From Paenibacillus phytorum (GTDB taxonomy: Bacteria > Bacillota > Bacilli > Paenibacillales > NBRC-103111): DNA of 64,000 nucleotides. The position numbers and the translations under genes were made by a program. The notes under the pieces are model-generated. The model ran no database searches, was not told where the DNA came from, and saw only the letters and a program-made list of their open reading frames with translations. Below are positions 47,001-53,451 of the stretch, one piece after another (the stretch's first letter is position 1; the number at the start of each line of letters is the position of its first letter). The DNA lies in the NCBI RefSeq assembly GCF_013141715.1, contig NZ_WHOA01000141.1:54954-118953 (forward strand), in the 5' to 3' direction.

Positions 47001-47392
47001 GGAAAAAGGATGAGCGTGTTACTCGCATCCCAAAACTCCAAATATAGGGACGAGCTGCCCTGTGCATTGTAAGAATATACGGAAGCCTCATAATCTTTGC
47101 CAGGTGTAACCGAGATCTTCTGACTGCGCAGACCAACAGATGCTGTACTGCTATTATCCGTTAACTGCACGCTGTAAACAGCGCTGTGTACGGTGTACGT
47201 TGAAGATGTCACCGTCCCGCTCATAACGGACCAGTTAAGTGGCTTTCCACCGGAAACCTGCTCGAATCCACTGTTTGGAAGAATCGGCAGCGTGTCCGCT
47301 TTTGCTTTACCGGGGAATACCGTAAATACCGAAAATGCCATTAAAAAAGATAGGAAAACAGATATAAACTGCGAACCTCTAATTCGACTCAT
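41048..47392 (-). CDS. Secreted heparinase II/III-like polysaccharide lyase with carbohydrate-binding and repeat modules
   Basis: Giant exported enzyme of 2114 residues (ATG at 47392 behind GGAAGG). The signal peptide ends near AKA/DT (residue 33). Three jellyroll modules of about 150 residues follow (to about 480), each beginning like LPNSGFEQVSGGKPLNW and ending TSYFDDADF. The central catalytic part (about 480-1500) has an alginate-lyase-type helical region and a heparinase II/III beta region (NTVVVDKRKQNTNLW, YFSFHGAEG). Two OmpL47-like Ig domains follow, then four 74-residue repeats, the last three nearly identical. No anchor motif is visible, so it is probably released. Substrate unknown (uronic-acid-containing polysaccharide is possible). 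Confidence 0.88.
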   Translation of the reverse strand: MSRIRGSQFISVFLSFLMAFSVFTVFPGKAKADTLPILPNSGFEQVSGGKPLNWSVMSGTVTSSTYTVHSAVYSVQLTDNSSTASVGLRSQKISVTPGKDYEASVYSYNAQGSSSLYLEFWDASNTLILFPTATNNTLNQWKQLGITQTAPTGAVFASLRVYSGLGNIGTSYFDDADFRELVKDPSTPLRNGGMESTIDGMPRYWDSIFGGNIASSMERKRSGDRSVKIVDTSATAGIGVRSQKMPVSVGVKYEAEVFAYDESGASTIFLEFWDAANTNLTNVIAASTTQNEWKPIRAVGAAPAGAAYATIRLYLGASNIGTTYFDDAKFGEATPDPSPNLNNGRFELLDNGKPSDWRGVDGFAEVSGERAYDGVRSIKITNAVDQSAGLRSHLIPVSPGVEYTANVFAFTSSGTAELKVELWDVDKVFLSSVSQTGSSSNGWMPITLKSIFPDQTAYISLRLGTSSPAGGTVYFDKATFIRSGELMNSKTRTTLYNQEKVTAARQNIQQLQWAKSLKDAAVSNADKFLANGLDFLWNAVPSQKLPRSYAVNQSLGSPITGKEIDKYGNYPYRMDPLNDPWEIVDPSSGYKFPTNDFGAYYRSGLDEHGIFLPELADRSLLVNTLYPEKGPTWGVDDGYGWVDEQGKRYTFIAYYVHWSWYGGDSLIQRSLNAFRDAYLYTGDIKYGRAGSILLDRVADVYPEMDISKFDRAVFLNSSGKSVGNGKVLGGIWETELVKSFISAYDALFPALDDPETIQFLSAKSTQFRFVNTKNSGANIRRNIEDGMIKQVFPAIKKTQILGNDGMHQSALAMAAVVYDTMPETKEWLDFIFQTGGVLANPTRLTGGNILNSLVSDVDRDGNGNESAPGYNALWLVNHRLTADILEGYDLYPQADLYNNVKFRKMFSAMSTLILSEKFTANIGDTGRTGNPFIIERMTDSVKAFEKFGDPIYAQLAYFLNNNTTDGIHKDVFSSSPSVIANQIQEVINVKGPLNLESVNASGYGFAALRDGDNPKVDYGTRIGFGGMNVSAQSVPTKFVEATSSIQLAAAQSGETATFEFIVPATDDYELDLLPVKAQFNGIYRISIDGQSVKELDFYGTDTNEYEIINQMSLTQGLHTISFEGTGKYPSSNGFNLDVRVLNLLNAQARAQRDAQLNAKNTLRDEWMFYGRNVSHGHADTLNVGFHAFGLDLSPDLGYPEFADSVDMHRAQWVVNTISHNTVVVDKRKQNTNLWAADAKHFDDTDLVKLIDVEAPKVYPQTTLYKRTTAMIKADDKNSYTVDLFRVKGGNDHYFSFHGAEGTVATEGLNLVPQATGTYAGADVPYGQRVDDIAGVGYMGSGFHYLKNVERDGSPADKFSIDWHVKDTWNMYGQGSGAATDVHLRLTMLGSVNDVALADGVPPQNKIGNPKDLRYLVAHRSGTNMDSLFTSIIEPYKGERFISSITPLIVKLNGQTVDDSGVRAVSVKLKNGRTDYLVSSLDSSKAYTVELPDTAYSLEFKGFFGVYSVQEDGSASTYLHDGSYIGKNNEVGQDRVGAVTGTVVDFTKDLSQHNEIIIDTSGLFSTPADLIGKSITIQNDGVRYASYHIKDVSVMEGTRLKLDIGDITLVRSYKDSNDFSKGFIYDIAGGASFRIPLTYNTNQVAQPPAEAILSADITAPTNTDVTVTISYPTDAAVKEYKVGTNGTWTAYTMPVVVSENGMIFARGTDAAGHASNVTSYTVNNIDKIAPSTSASVNPAQPDGPNGAYAGPVTFSLSAVDDQSGVKNTAYSLDNGSTFQPYTSPLTLDKKGQYTLIYKSTDQAGNVESAHNLSFSIATTAVKIELKDSNGNPLSGGVVKYYDGGWKDFGVTDASGRVSKSIADKSYTFGITYEGTYKEKLQNTGTDAVVEFQTVKAKVQLKDSLGNLMDSGSVKYYAGGWLTFGQTTGGEISKELLPGSYTFGMTNEGAYREKVQNIGTDPVVIFQTVKVKVQLKDSLGNLMDSGSVKYYAGGWLTFGQTIGGEISKELLPGSYTFGMTNAGAYKEKVQNIGTDPVVIFQTVKVKVQLKDSQGNLMDSGSVKYYAGGWLTFGQTIGGEVSKELLPGSYTFGMTYGGTYREIVNNITTNPTVVFQM
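41060..41920 (-). repeat. Four in-frame 222-bp repeats in the lyase C terminus
   Basis: The exact anchor CCAGCC starts at 41192, 41414 and 41636, so the period is 222 bp (74 residues) with very few differences. A fourth, diverged unit precedes them. Each encodes VQLKDSxGNLMDSGSVKYY and SKELLPGSYTFGMT. Such near-identity suggests recent duplication, and the array may vary in copy number. Confidence 0.88.
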
Positions 47393-47436
47393 TAATAATC
47401 CTTCCTTTCCAATCAAATTTGGTCAACCACCCATAA

Positions 47437-47450
47437 ATAAAGCGTTTTCA
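47437..47450 (-). promoter_or_regulatory. Weak CcpA-box-like sequence before the lyase gene
   Basis: ATAAAGCGTTTTCA differs from the cre consensus at the first two bases. It lies about 45 bp upstream of the lyase start. Confidence 0.3.
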
Positions 47451-47535
47451 TTTCGTGCTATCCTAAATTATAAAGTCCAGAGTAGCCTTGAAGATATACA
47501 TGCAATTCAACAAAGTGTCTACAAATTCCAAAAAT

Positions 47536-47589
47536 AAAAAGGGGTTATTTACCAGGTCTGAGAAGACCTTGAAAACAACCCTTTTTTTT
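47536..47589. terminator. Bidirectional terminator-like hairpin upstream of the lyase gene
   Basis: AGGTCTGAGAAGACCT (inner stem) extends through an imperfect outer stem to AAAAAGGGGTT/AACCCTTTTTTTT. It lies between the lyase promoter and the preceding operon and probably insulates the two. Confidence 0.75.
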
Positions 47590-47614
47590 CAGGTATTAAG
47601 GCTATTCAAACGCC

Positions 47615-47650
47615 AAAAGGGCAGGTCAATTGTTCATTCGACCTGCCCTT
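47615..47650 (-). terminator. Terminator of the epimerase-aldolase-oxidoreductase operon
   Basis: AGGGCAGGTC and GACCTGCCCT form a perfect stem around a 12-nt loop, immediately after the stop at 47654. On the minus strand the stem is followed by TTTTGG. Confidence 0.82.
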
Positions 47651-47653
47651 CCA

Positions 47654-48652
47654 TTATCCAATTTCCTGATCAACTAACTGTTCCAAACCTGTTTCTGCAG
47701 AACGGTATACAGCCTCCAGTGCAGCTATGACGCCTCGCGCATACTCTGGAGAGCAGCTAGTTTCCGAATGGTCCCGTATGGCCGTGAGCAGGTCGGAATA
47801 TTGCAATTCGAATGGAGCAGCTGTGATTGGTGTTTCAAGCTTCTCATACGGACCACCCCGACTTATCCATAAGCTTTCACCGGTTACTAGCTTCAGCATA
47901 CCACCCGTAAACATAATCTCCGTTTCATTGCGCGATGCCCCTAAGTAACCCGATTGAACAATTGTCGCAGGAATTCCTGAAGTAAGTTCCAGATAAATCA
48001 TACCGCTGCCTTCTACATTGCCCCTGCTTCCATGATAACTCACAGATGACCTTAATTTACGCACCGTACGATCTGTCAGCCACTGAATTTTATCGATAGA
48101 GTGCGTACCCAAATTGGCCAGAATACCACCGCCTGATTTCTCTTTTTCAAGAAACCACTGCGGTCGCGAGTCTTGGAAGTAATTCGTATGTCTGACATCA
48201 TGAATCATGACAAGTTTTCCTAATTCTTCACTTTGAATGATCCTTTTGGCCTGTATATTTTCAGCAATATAGTGCTGAGTATGTCCGACCAAAATGCGAA
48301 TATCCGCTTTACGTCCAGCTTGGATTATCTCATCGCATTCCGATACGGATAAAGCCATAGGTTTCTCCAGCATCAAATGACATCCATGTTCCGCAGCAAA
48401 CACGGCTGTCTCTTTATGCAAATAGTGAGGCAATGCGATGACCACTACGTCCGGTCTTTCCTGTTTGATCATTTCCCGGTAATCGTTATAAGCTATTATT
48501 TCATAGAGCTGGGCGATTTCATTTGCTTTATCGAGATTGATATCAACAACCGCGCAAGCTGCAAATCCTGTCGTTGCTTGAATAGCATCCAAATGTGCTT
48601 TGGCTATAATACCCGCACCAAGTACCGCTACTCTTAACTCTGCTTTTTGCAT
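47654..48652 (-). CDS. Gfo/Idh/MocA-family oxidoreductase (second in operon)
   Basis: NAD(P)-dependent sugar dehydrogenase-like protein of 332 residues. It begins RVAVLGAGIIAKAHLDA (Rossmann motif), has the EKP motif in HLMLEKPMALS, and GGGILANLGTHSIDKIQWL as the family His/Asp region. ATG at 48652 follows AAAGGAT. It is the last gene of a four-gene operon with another Gfo/Idh enzyme, a DapA-like aldolase and an epimerase-like protein. Two such oxidoreductases in one operon can oxidise a sugar and reduce it again at another carbon, but this is inference. Substrate unknown. Confidence 0.9.
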   Translation of the reverse strand: MQKAELRVAVLGAGIIAKAHLDAIQATTGFAACAVVDINLDKANEIAQLYEIIAYNDYREMIKQERPDVVVIALPHYLHKETAVFAAEHGCHLMLEKPMALSVSECDEIIQAGRKADIRILVGHTQHYIAENIQAKRIIQSEELGKLVMIHDVRHTNYFQDSRPQWFLEKEKSGGGILANLGTHSIDKIQWLTDRTVRKLRSSVSYHGSRGNVEGSGMIYLELTSGIPATIVQSGYLGASRNETEIMFTGGMLKLVTGESLWISRGGPYEKLETPITAAPFELQYSDLLTAIRDHSETSCSPEYARGVIAALEAVYRSAETGLEQLVDQEIG

Positions 48653-48675
48653 GGCAGTTTCATCCTTTCCCGATT

Positions 48676-49587
48676 CTACAGATATACCTCTAAACCGGAT
48701 TCACGACTTTCATTGGCGGCTTCCAAGAACCGCATGATCTGCAGCGTCTCTTCCATGTCGATATCAAGTGTTCCTGTTACAAACATGCTCATAATTTTCT
48801 CCATTAAGCTGGCATAATACGGTTTCGGATGTCGATACACATCGATATACTGCGTTTTGGTTTCCCTATGCAGCAGTGCGCCAAATTCTGAGTTGCCTTT
48901 GCGATTACCGCGAATCGTACCAATTATACCATTTTCCCAGACGCCGGTAATGAGATCATGCTCATCATTTGTAACAGCAGAAACCTTCACACAACCTTTA
49001 CCCAGCGCTTTAAAAAGCATCTCAGCCGTATGCACGCCATACCAGAATAACCCCGGCTGTGTAGGCTGCATGGCTAGCGGACCATAACAATCCATGCCGA
49101 TAATGCTGCCGCTTTCCGATTCCAGTAACGCCTCCGTCATTGCTTCGGCATAACGGAGCGAAGAACAGCTCATCATCGGTATGTCATGCAGCTGGGCTAG
49201 TTCCACAATTGACTTCGCATCGGACGAAGAAAGAGCCATTGGCTTATCGATGAAAATCGGTTTGCGATACGCAGCGATGCGACGAAACAGCTCGAGATGA
49301 ACCCGCCCATCGACCGACACCATCAGAATAGCATCGCAAGCATCAGCCACTTCCTCCGGCGAATCAACAATTTTCACACCATACTTGTCGCGAACTTGCG
49401 CCGTAAACCCTTCCACTCGCGAATAACTCATCTCGAAATCGGCTGAACCTCCTGGAAAAGCAACCGTCACTTCCCCACCAGGCACATGATAAGCATGGTT
49501 CTTATCGTTTAGCAATTGCGTAAAAACGGGAGCATGCGATGAATCGAGACCTATAATACCAATTCGAATCGTTTTCCCGGACATCAT
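48676..49587 (-). CDS. Gfo/Idh/MocA-family oxidoreductase (first in operon)
   Basis: Protein of 303 residues with an N-terminal Rossmann start (IRIGIIGLDSSHAPVF) that differs from the usual GxGxxG (here GIIGLDSSH), and a DKP motif (FIDKPMALSSSD) where EKP is more usual. Gly-rich and His/Asp elements for substrate binding are weaker than in the neighbour. It is likely a dehydrogenase of an unusual subfamily. ATG at 49587 follows GGGAGG. It lies 23 bp from both the DapA-like gene and the last oxidoreductase gene. Substrate unknown. Confidence 0.85.
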   Translation of the reverse strand: MMSGKTIRIGIIGLDSSHAPVFTQLLNDKNHAYHVPGGEVTVAFPGGSADFEMSYSRVEGFTAQVRDKYGVKIVDSPEEVADACDAILMVSVDGRVHLELFRRIAAYRKPIFIDKPMALSSSDAKSIVELAQLHDIPMMSCSSLRYAEAMTEALLESESGSIIGMDCYGPLAMQPTQPGLFWYGVHTAEMLFKALGKGCVKVSAVTNDEHDLITGVWENGIIGTIRGNRKGNSEFGALLHRETKTQYIDVYRHPKPYYASLMEKIMSMFVTGTLDIDMEETLQIMRFLEAANESRESGLEVYL

Positions 49588-49609
49588 CTGTAAATCCTCC
49601 CATTCACAA

Positions 49610-50680
49610 TCAATCTGCTAACCATTCGGATAAATGCCTCTTAACAAATTCATCGTCGTTCAAATTCGGATAATCCCGATAGACACGGTCAATTTCCTCC
49701 ATTTGTCCGTTAGACAGCTCTTCTTCGGGATTCAAACACCAACGCCCCTCCAGAAGACCTTGTCTCCTAAGCACCTCATGAATCCCAGCTATACAGCCTG
49801 CAAACCCATTCGCTGTATCAAAAAATGCCGCATTGGAGTCCGTAACTTCTATATTGCGAGTCAACCAGTTGGAATTTAGACTTTCATCGTTTCGTACAAG
49901 TTTAATGGCATCCAAGAGTTCAACAGCCTTTTGCGTCCAAACAGACCAATGACCCAACAAACCGCCAACTATTTTTTTCTCAACCTTGTTTCCATTAACG
50001 ACAAAATGGTAAGTGGTCAGCAGATCATTCACAATATTATCGTCATTGCCTGTATACAAAGCGATTTCATCTCTCCGTTCGGAATTACATACGGCACGCA
50101 CGACATCGATCGTTTGATAACGATTAAACGGTGCCATTTTGATACCAGCCACGCCAGAGATGTTCGCAAACTCTTTCCAGAAATCGTAGCTTAATACTCT
50201 TCCACCGACAGAAGGCTGTAGATAAAAGCCGAATACTGGAATGATCTCTGCAATTTTGGCAATTCGCTTCAGTAAGTCCTTCTCTGAGAAGCTTTGAAGT
50301 CCTCCCATGCTGACTAAACCGAGATCATATCCGAGACCCGCTGCTGTTTCCGCTTCGTAAACGGCTTGCTCTGTTGGGCCGCAGATACCGGCTATTTGAA
50401 GGAAGGGCTTGGTTAGCTTGGCATTCTTGACTTCTTCGGATGCTAATCTAAGCACCTTTTCGAACAGATTATGCTCCTTGTCCCTGATCTCAAACTGTGT
50501 CGTATGCACAGCAACTGCAATGCCGCCCGCACCCGAAGACATGTAATAACGTGTCAGAGCTCTTTGTCTGCGTTCATCCATCTCTCTTGCAGCGTTTAAA
50601 GCCAGCGGATGTGCGGGAATAACCAATCCCTCATGCAGCGCCTTGTTTTTTTCCGTGCTTAGTGGTTTTAAAAGGCTCAT
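49610..50680 (-). CDS. Dihydrodipicolinate synthase (DapA)-family aldolase-like protein
   Basis: Class I aldolase-like TIM barrel of 356 residues. The Schiff-base lysine is K181 in GVAGIKMAPFN, and the partner tyrosine is Y153 in VFGFYLQPSVGG, with the 28-residue spacing seen in DapA. The GlyThrThr substrate loop is not conserved (SMGG instead), and the protein is longer than true DapA (about 290). It should form or break a C-C bond in a keto acid, in line with sugar catabolism rather than lysine synthesis. It lies 2 bp after the epimerase stop. Substrate unknown. Confidence 0.85.
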   Translation of the reverse strand: MSLLKPLSTEKNKALHEGLVIPAHPLALNAAREMDERRQRALTRYYMSSGAGGIAVAVHTTQFEIRDKEHNLFEKVLRLASEEVKNAKLTKPFLQIAGICGPTEQAVYEAETAAGLGYDLGLVSMGGLQSFSEKDLLKRIAKIAEIIPVFGFYLQPSVGGRVLSYDFWKEFANISGVAGIKMAPFNRYQTIDVVRAVCNSERRDEIALYTGNDDNIVNDLLTTYHFVVNGNKVEKKIVGGLLGHWSVWTQKAVELLDAIKLVRNDESLNSNWLTRNIEVTDSNAAFFDTANGFAGCIAGIHEVLRRQGLLEGRWCLNPEEELSNGQMEEIDRVYRDYPNLNDDEFVKRHLSEWLAD

Positions 50681-50682
50681 TT

Positions 50683-51699
50683 TTAATATTTCCCCTCCCT
50701 CTCTTGAAAATGGGTTGGTTTATTCCAAGTATGACCATCGGCTAAACACCACTCCGCAGTCCATTCAATCATTTGCTGCAGGGAAACCTGAGGATAACCG
50801 AACAGCTGGTGAGCTTTTGCTGAATTGCTCAATAAAGCAGTTGGTGATTCTTCTCCAACAAAGATAGGTTCCACACCAAATCTTTGGCCAAACATATTTG
50901 CTGCCCAACGCATCGATAAAGTTTCAGGACCGGATACATTTAAGAATGTAGGCGGGGAACTGGCAATATTCAAGGAACGAATAGCCATTTCATTCGCATC
51001 CCCCTGCCAAATACAGTTCACATTTCCCATGGTGATGTTGATAGATTTTCCTGCTTTAACCGATTTAGCTATTTCCAAAAGCACGCCATAGCGCAAATCC
51101 ACCGCATAATTAAGTCTGAAAATGGTCAATGGCGTATTATACTTACGGGAGAAATGCTCAAAAATCCGCTCACGTCCTAAACAAGATTGGCCATATTCTC
51201 CGATCGGCCCTGTCGCCGTATCTTCAGTAGCTCCTCCATGAGCAACCGGTGTGAATGGGTACACATTCCCAGTGGAAAAAGCGACAATACGAGAGTTTTT
51301 ATATTTTTCCGCAACACGTCCTGGGAGGTAAGCATTCATTGCCCATGTAAAATGTTCATTCCCCATCGTGCCAAATTTATTTCCCGCCATATAAATAACG
51401 TTCTTCACATCAGGCAGCTGCTGAAGCTGTTGATCGTTCAATAAATCAACGGAGATCGTTTCAACACCGTCTGCTTCCAGCTCCTGTTTTAACCCTTCGG
51501 AAGAGAACCGCGAAGCGCCAATCACCTTTTTATTTACACCGGCTTCTTTAATAGCGTTCATTGCTAACCTAGCCAAACTAGGTCCCATCTTACCGCCAAT
51601 ACCAAGTAACAGAATATCCCCATCGAGTGCTGCAATATCATTGATTAAAGCGGACGAAGGCTGAGCTAGCTTTGTTTCTAATTCTTGGATTGTTTTCAT
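50683..51699 (-). CDS. NAD-dependent epimerase/dehydratase-like protein (YxxxC variant)
   Basis: Extended short-chain dehydrogenase-like protein of 338 residues. The dinucleotide site is a G-rich loop (DILLLGIGGKMGPSLARLA, with GxGGxxG), and NAAG-like VIYMAGNKFGTMG follows. The catalytic YxxxK pair is changed: Y169 is present but Cys173 replaces Lys (GEYGQSCLGRE). It could be an atypical reductase or epimerase. ATG at 51699 follows GAGGAG. First gene of the four-gene operon, with a promoter and palindromic operator upstream. Confidence 0.85.
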   Translation of the reverse strand: MKTIQELETKLAQPSSALINDIAALDGDILLLGIGGKMGPSLARLAMNAIKEAGVNKKVIGASRFSSEGLKQELEADGVETISVDLLNDQQLQQLPDVKNVIYMAGNKFGTMGNEHFTWAMNAYLPGRVAEKYKNSRIVAFSTGNVYPFTPVAHGGATEDTATGPIGEYGQSCLGRERIFEHFSRKYNTPLTIFRLNYAVDLRYGVLLEIAKSVKAGKSINITMGNVNCIWQGDANEMAIRSLNIASSPPTFLNVSGPETLSMRWAANMFGQRFGVEPIFVGEESPTALLSNSAKAHQLFGYPQVSLQQMIEWTAEWCLADGHTWNKPTHFQEREGKY

Positions 51700-51734
51700 G
51701 TCGTTCTCCTCTCGATTTTCAAGTCTACATCCCT

Positions 51735-51764
51735 ATTTTAATGAGCCGACACATTAAAAGACAA
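51735..51764 (-). promoter_or_regulatory. Promoter of the epimerase operon
   Basis: On the minus strand TTGTCT (51759-51764) and TAAAAT (51735-51740) are 18 bp apart. The -35 box lies inside the palindrome at 51756-51771. Confidence 0.6.
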
Positions 51765-51808
51765 GTCTTTTAAATGTCTATATATAAACGGAGGGATAGG
51801 ACGAATCC
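51750..51808. promoter_or_regulatory. Palindromic operator block shared with the GH2 gene (copy 1)
   Basis: The core AAAAGACAAGTCTTTT (51756-51771) is a near-perfect palindrome centred between 51763 and 51764, with ACATTA/TAAATGT arms. ACGAATCC starts at 51801. The same palindrome and the same ACGAATCC at the same distance occur at 56357-56415. Both overlap the -35 box. Confidence 0.8.
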
Positions 51809-51817
51809 CTTCTCACC

Positions 51818-53125
51818 TTAACTCTTCATACTTTCATCCAGGAACGCAAACTCGAAAATTTGCCGTGGACGGCCTTTCGGCATTTTCTCCATACCGCTAG
51901 TACGGACTAATCCTGTATCCGACCATTCCAACAGCAATCGATGGGTGCTTCTAACGGTAATATTGAGCAGCAAAGCTAATTCTTGAACGTTATACTCTTT
52001 CTTGCCGGTACGGGCATAGGTTACAAGTAACCTGCTTAAGTAGGGGGAGGTCATATTGGCGTTCTCTGCTTTTTTAATAAAGTCAGGATTAACCAATTCC
52101 AAATCTTTCACCTGAGCATCCACCATCTCCAAAGGTCCAAGTATGCCTCTGTCCTCTCTAACAATAAAGCACGAGTTGCCGCTCGCCTCCTTTGATTTCC
52201 GCAAAGCCGATCTCGCATTCGAACCCGCTTCATTGGCCGTTCTGCCGAATCCAACACCGATACTTAGCGTTAACTGATAGGATCTATAGATTTCTGATGC
52301 TAGAGGAACTCTTTTGTATCCAGCCGTTTCTTGTTCAAATATCCCCCTGGTTGTAAAAAATAAATATTCATCGCCTCCCAGGTGCGTAAGATGACCTCGT
52401 AAAGAATCCGCATAATCCAGCAAAATTCGGTGAATATTGAGCTTCAGCTTTTGAATTTCATGCTCCGAGTTATGGCGATCGACGATTTTGCCAAAGCCAT
52501 CCACATTGATCAGACCCACAACGATCTGGGATTCCTTACTTTTCCTCGCATCTGTCGATAGAAGCGCTCTCTCCAGAGCTACAACGATATCCTGTGTAGT
52601 TGGGACCATCCATTCATTCGGGATACCTAAATCATTCAATTCAGCTGATATTGAATTGATTCCAGTGAGCACTCCTGACACCAGACCCTTGTTAAAACAA
52701 TCTTTATGGAACTCCAACAGTTGCTCTCTTGTCGGGTTGCTTGCCTCATCATAGCAAATGATTTTCAAATCTTGTTCATCGATTTCTTCCAAAAATCGTT
52801 TTACCATGACTGGAGTTACCGTATCTACACTTATGGCATTACCAACCATATTCGAATTAACATTTACGTTTGCAAGCTTTTTTTGGATGTTGTAAAAAGC
52901 CTTATATAATCCCGTTTCGTTATATCGCACGTAATGAACAGGTACGACTGATTTCACTTTTTCCAGAACTTTTCGGTAGGGGACAGGGCCGCATAATAAC
53001 AGGACTTCCACTTCATTCTTTATTTCATCTGATAAATTTGGCGTTTCCAATTCATTCTTTGAATACCTGACAACGGGTTCAAAGGTGGGGAAGTTTTTGA
53101 TGACTTTGACGATCCTTGACACCAT
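51818..53125 (-). CDS. Regulator with a GGDEF-like domain and a C-terminal HTH
   Basis: Protein of at least 435 residues. The N-terminal part (1-190) is an unassigned sensor-like domain. Residues 200-330 resemble a GGDEF/GTP-cyclohydrolase III-like nucleotide domain: VVGLINVDGFGKIVD, LGGDEYLFF (GGDEY 250-254), LSIGVGFGR. Residues 375-425 form a winged HTH (YNVQELALLLNITVRSTHRLL in part) with a basic wing (MPKGRPRQ). It probably binds DNA in response to a nucleotide or ligand. The natural targets are the palindromes beside it. The start is uncertain: the frame stays open upstream, encodes a family-like KIGIVGPKD, but has no ATG, GTG or TTG. Confidence 0.75.
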   Translation of the reverse strand: MVSRIVKVIKNFPTFEPVVRYSKNELETPNLSDEIKNEVEVLLLCGPVPYRKVLEKVKSVVPVHYVRYNETGLYKAFYNIQKKLANVNVNSNMVGNAISVDTVTPVMVKRFLEEIDEQDLKIICYDEASNPTREQLLEFHKDCFNKGLVSGVLTGINSISAELNDLGIPNEWMVPTTQDIVVALERALLSTDARKSKESQIVVGLINVDGFGKIVDRHNSEHEIQKLKLNIHRILLDYADSLRGHLTHLGGDEYLFFTTRGIFEQETAGYKRVPLASEIYRSYQLTLSIGVGFGRTANEAGSNARSALRKSKEASGNSCFIVREDRGILGPLEMVDAQVKDLELVNPDFIKKAENANMTSPYLSRLLVTYARTGKKEYNVQELALLLNITVRSTHRLLLEWSDTGLVRTSGMEKMPKGRPRQIFEFAFLDESMKS

Positions 53126-53451
53126 ATCCTTGGGTCCGACAATGCCAATCTTAACCCCAGCACTAGCACTGCTGTGACCTATTATTTTTCCTAAAGTATC
53201 AATGGGAGATCCCTCGCTTTGATTTTCAATTGTTTCAACATATTTTAAAGTCCAACACCCGATTTAACCCAAAACAACCTTGCGCGAAACTCTGTGCGCA
53301 AGGCCGAAGGATGATCTGAATCGGATTGCCAAGGCAAAAGCGGATCCACATCATAGTAATTTTCCGAATACTGCGCAAACTCAACTTAAATATAACGCAG
53401 ATAGGCCTCTGCCTTCAAGCAAGGTAACGTTGCCGTATGAGTTAGGCAGAG
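53126..53451. other. Upstream part of the regulator and intergenic region
   Basis: From 53126 to about 53255 the regulator frame is open on the minus strand (peptide includes GSPIDTLGKIIG and GVKIGIVGPKD) and is followed upstream by TAA, so the true 5' end may lie here, perhaps at an ATT start behind GAGGG. From 53278 to 53303 a perfect hairpin (CCTTGCGC/GCGCAAGG) with TTGTTTT downstream on the minus strand is a likely terminator for the GH2 gene. The rest (53304-53451) holds nothing recognisable. Confidence 0.55.
53278..53303 (-). terminator. Terminator of the GH2 gene
   Basis: CCTTGCGC and GCGCAAGG form a perfect 8-bp stem with a 10-nt loop; TTGTTTTGGG follows on the minus strand. It lies about 150 bp past the GH2 stop. 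Confidence 0.6.
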
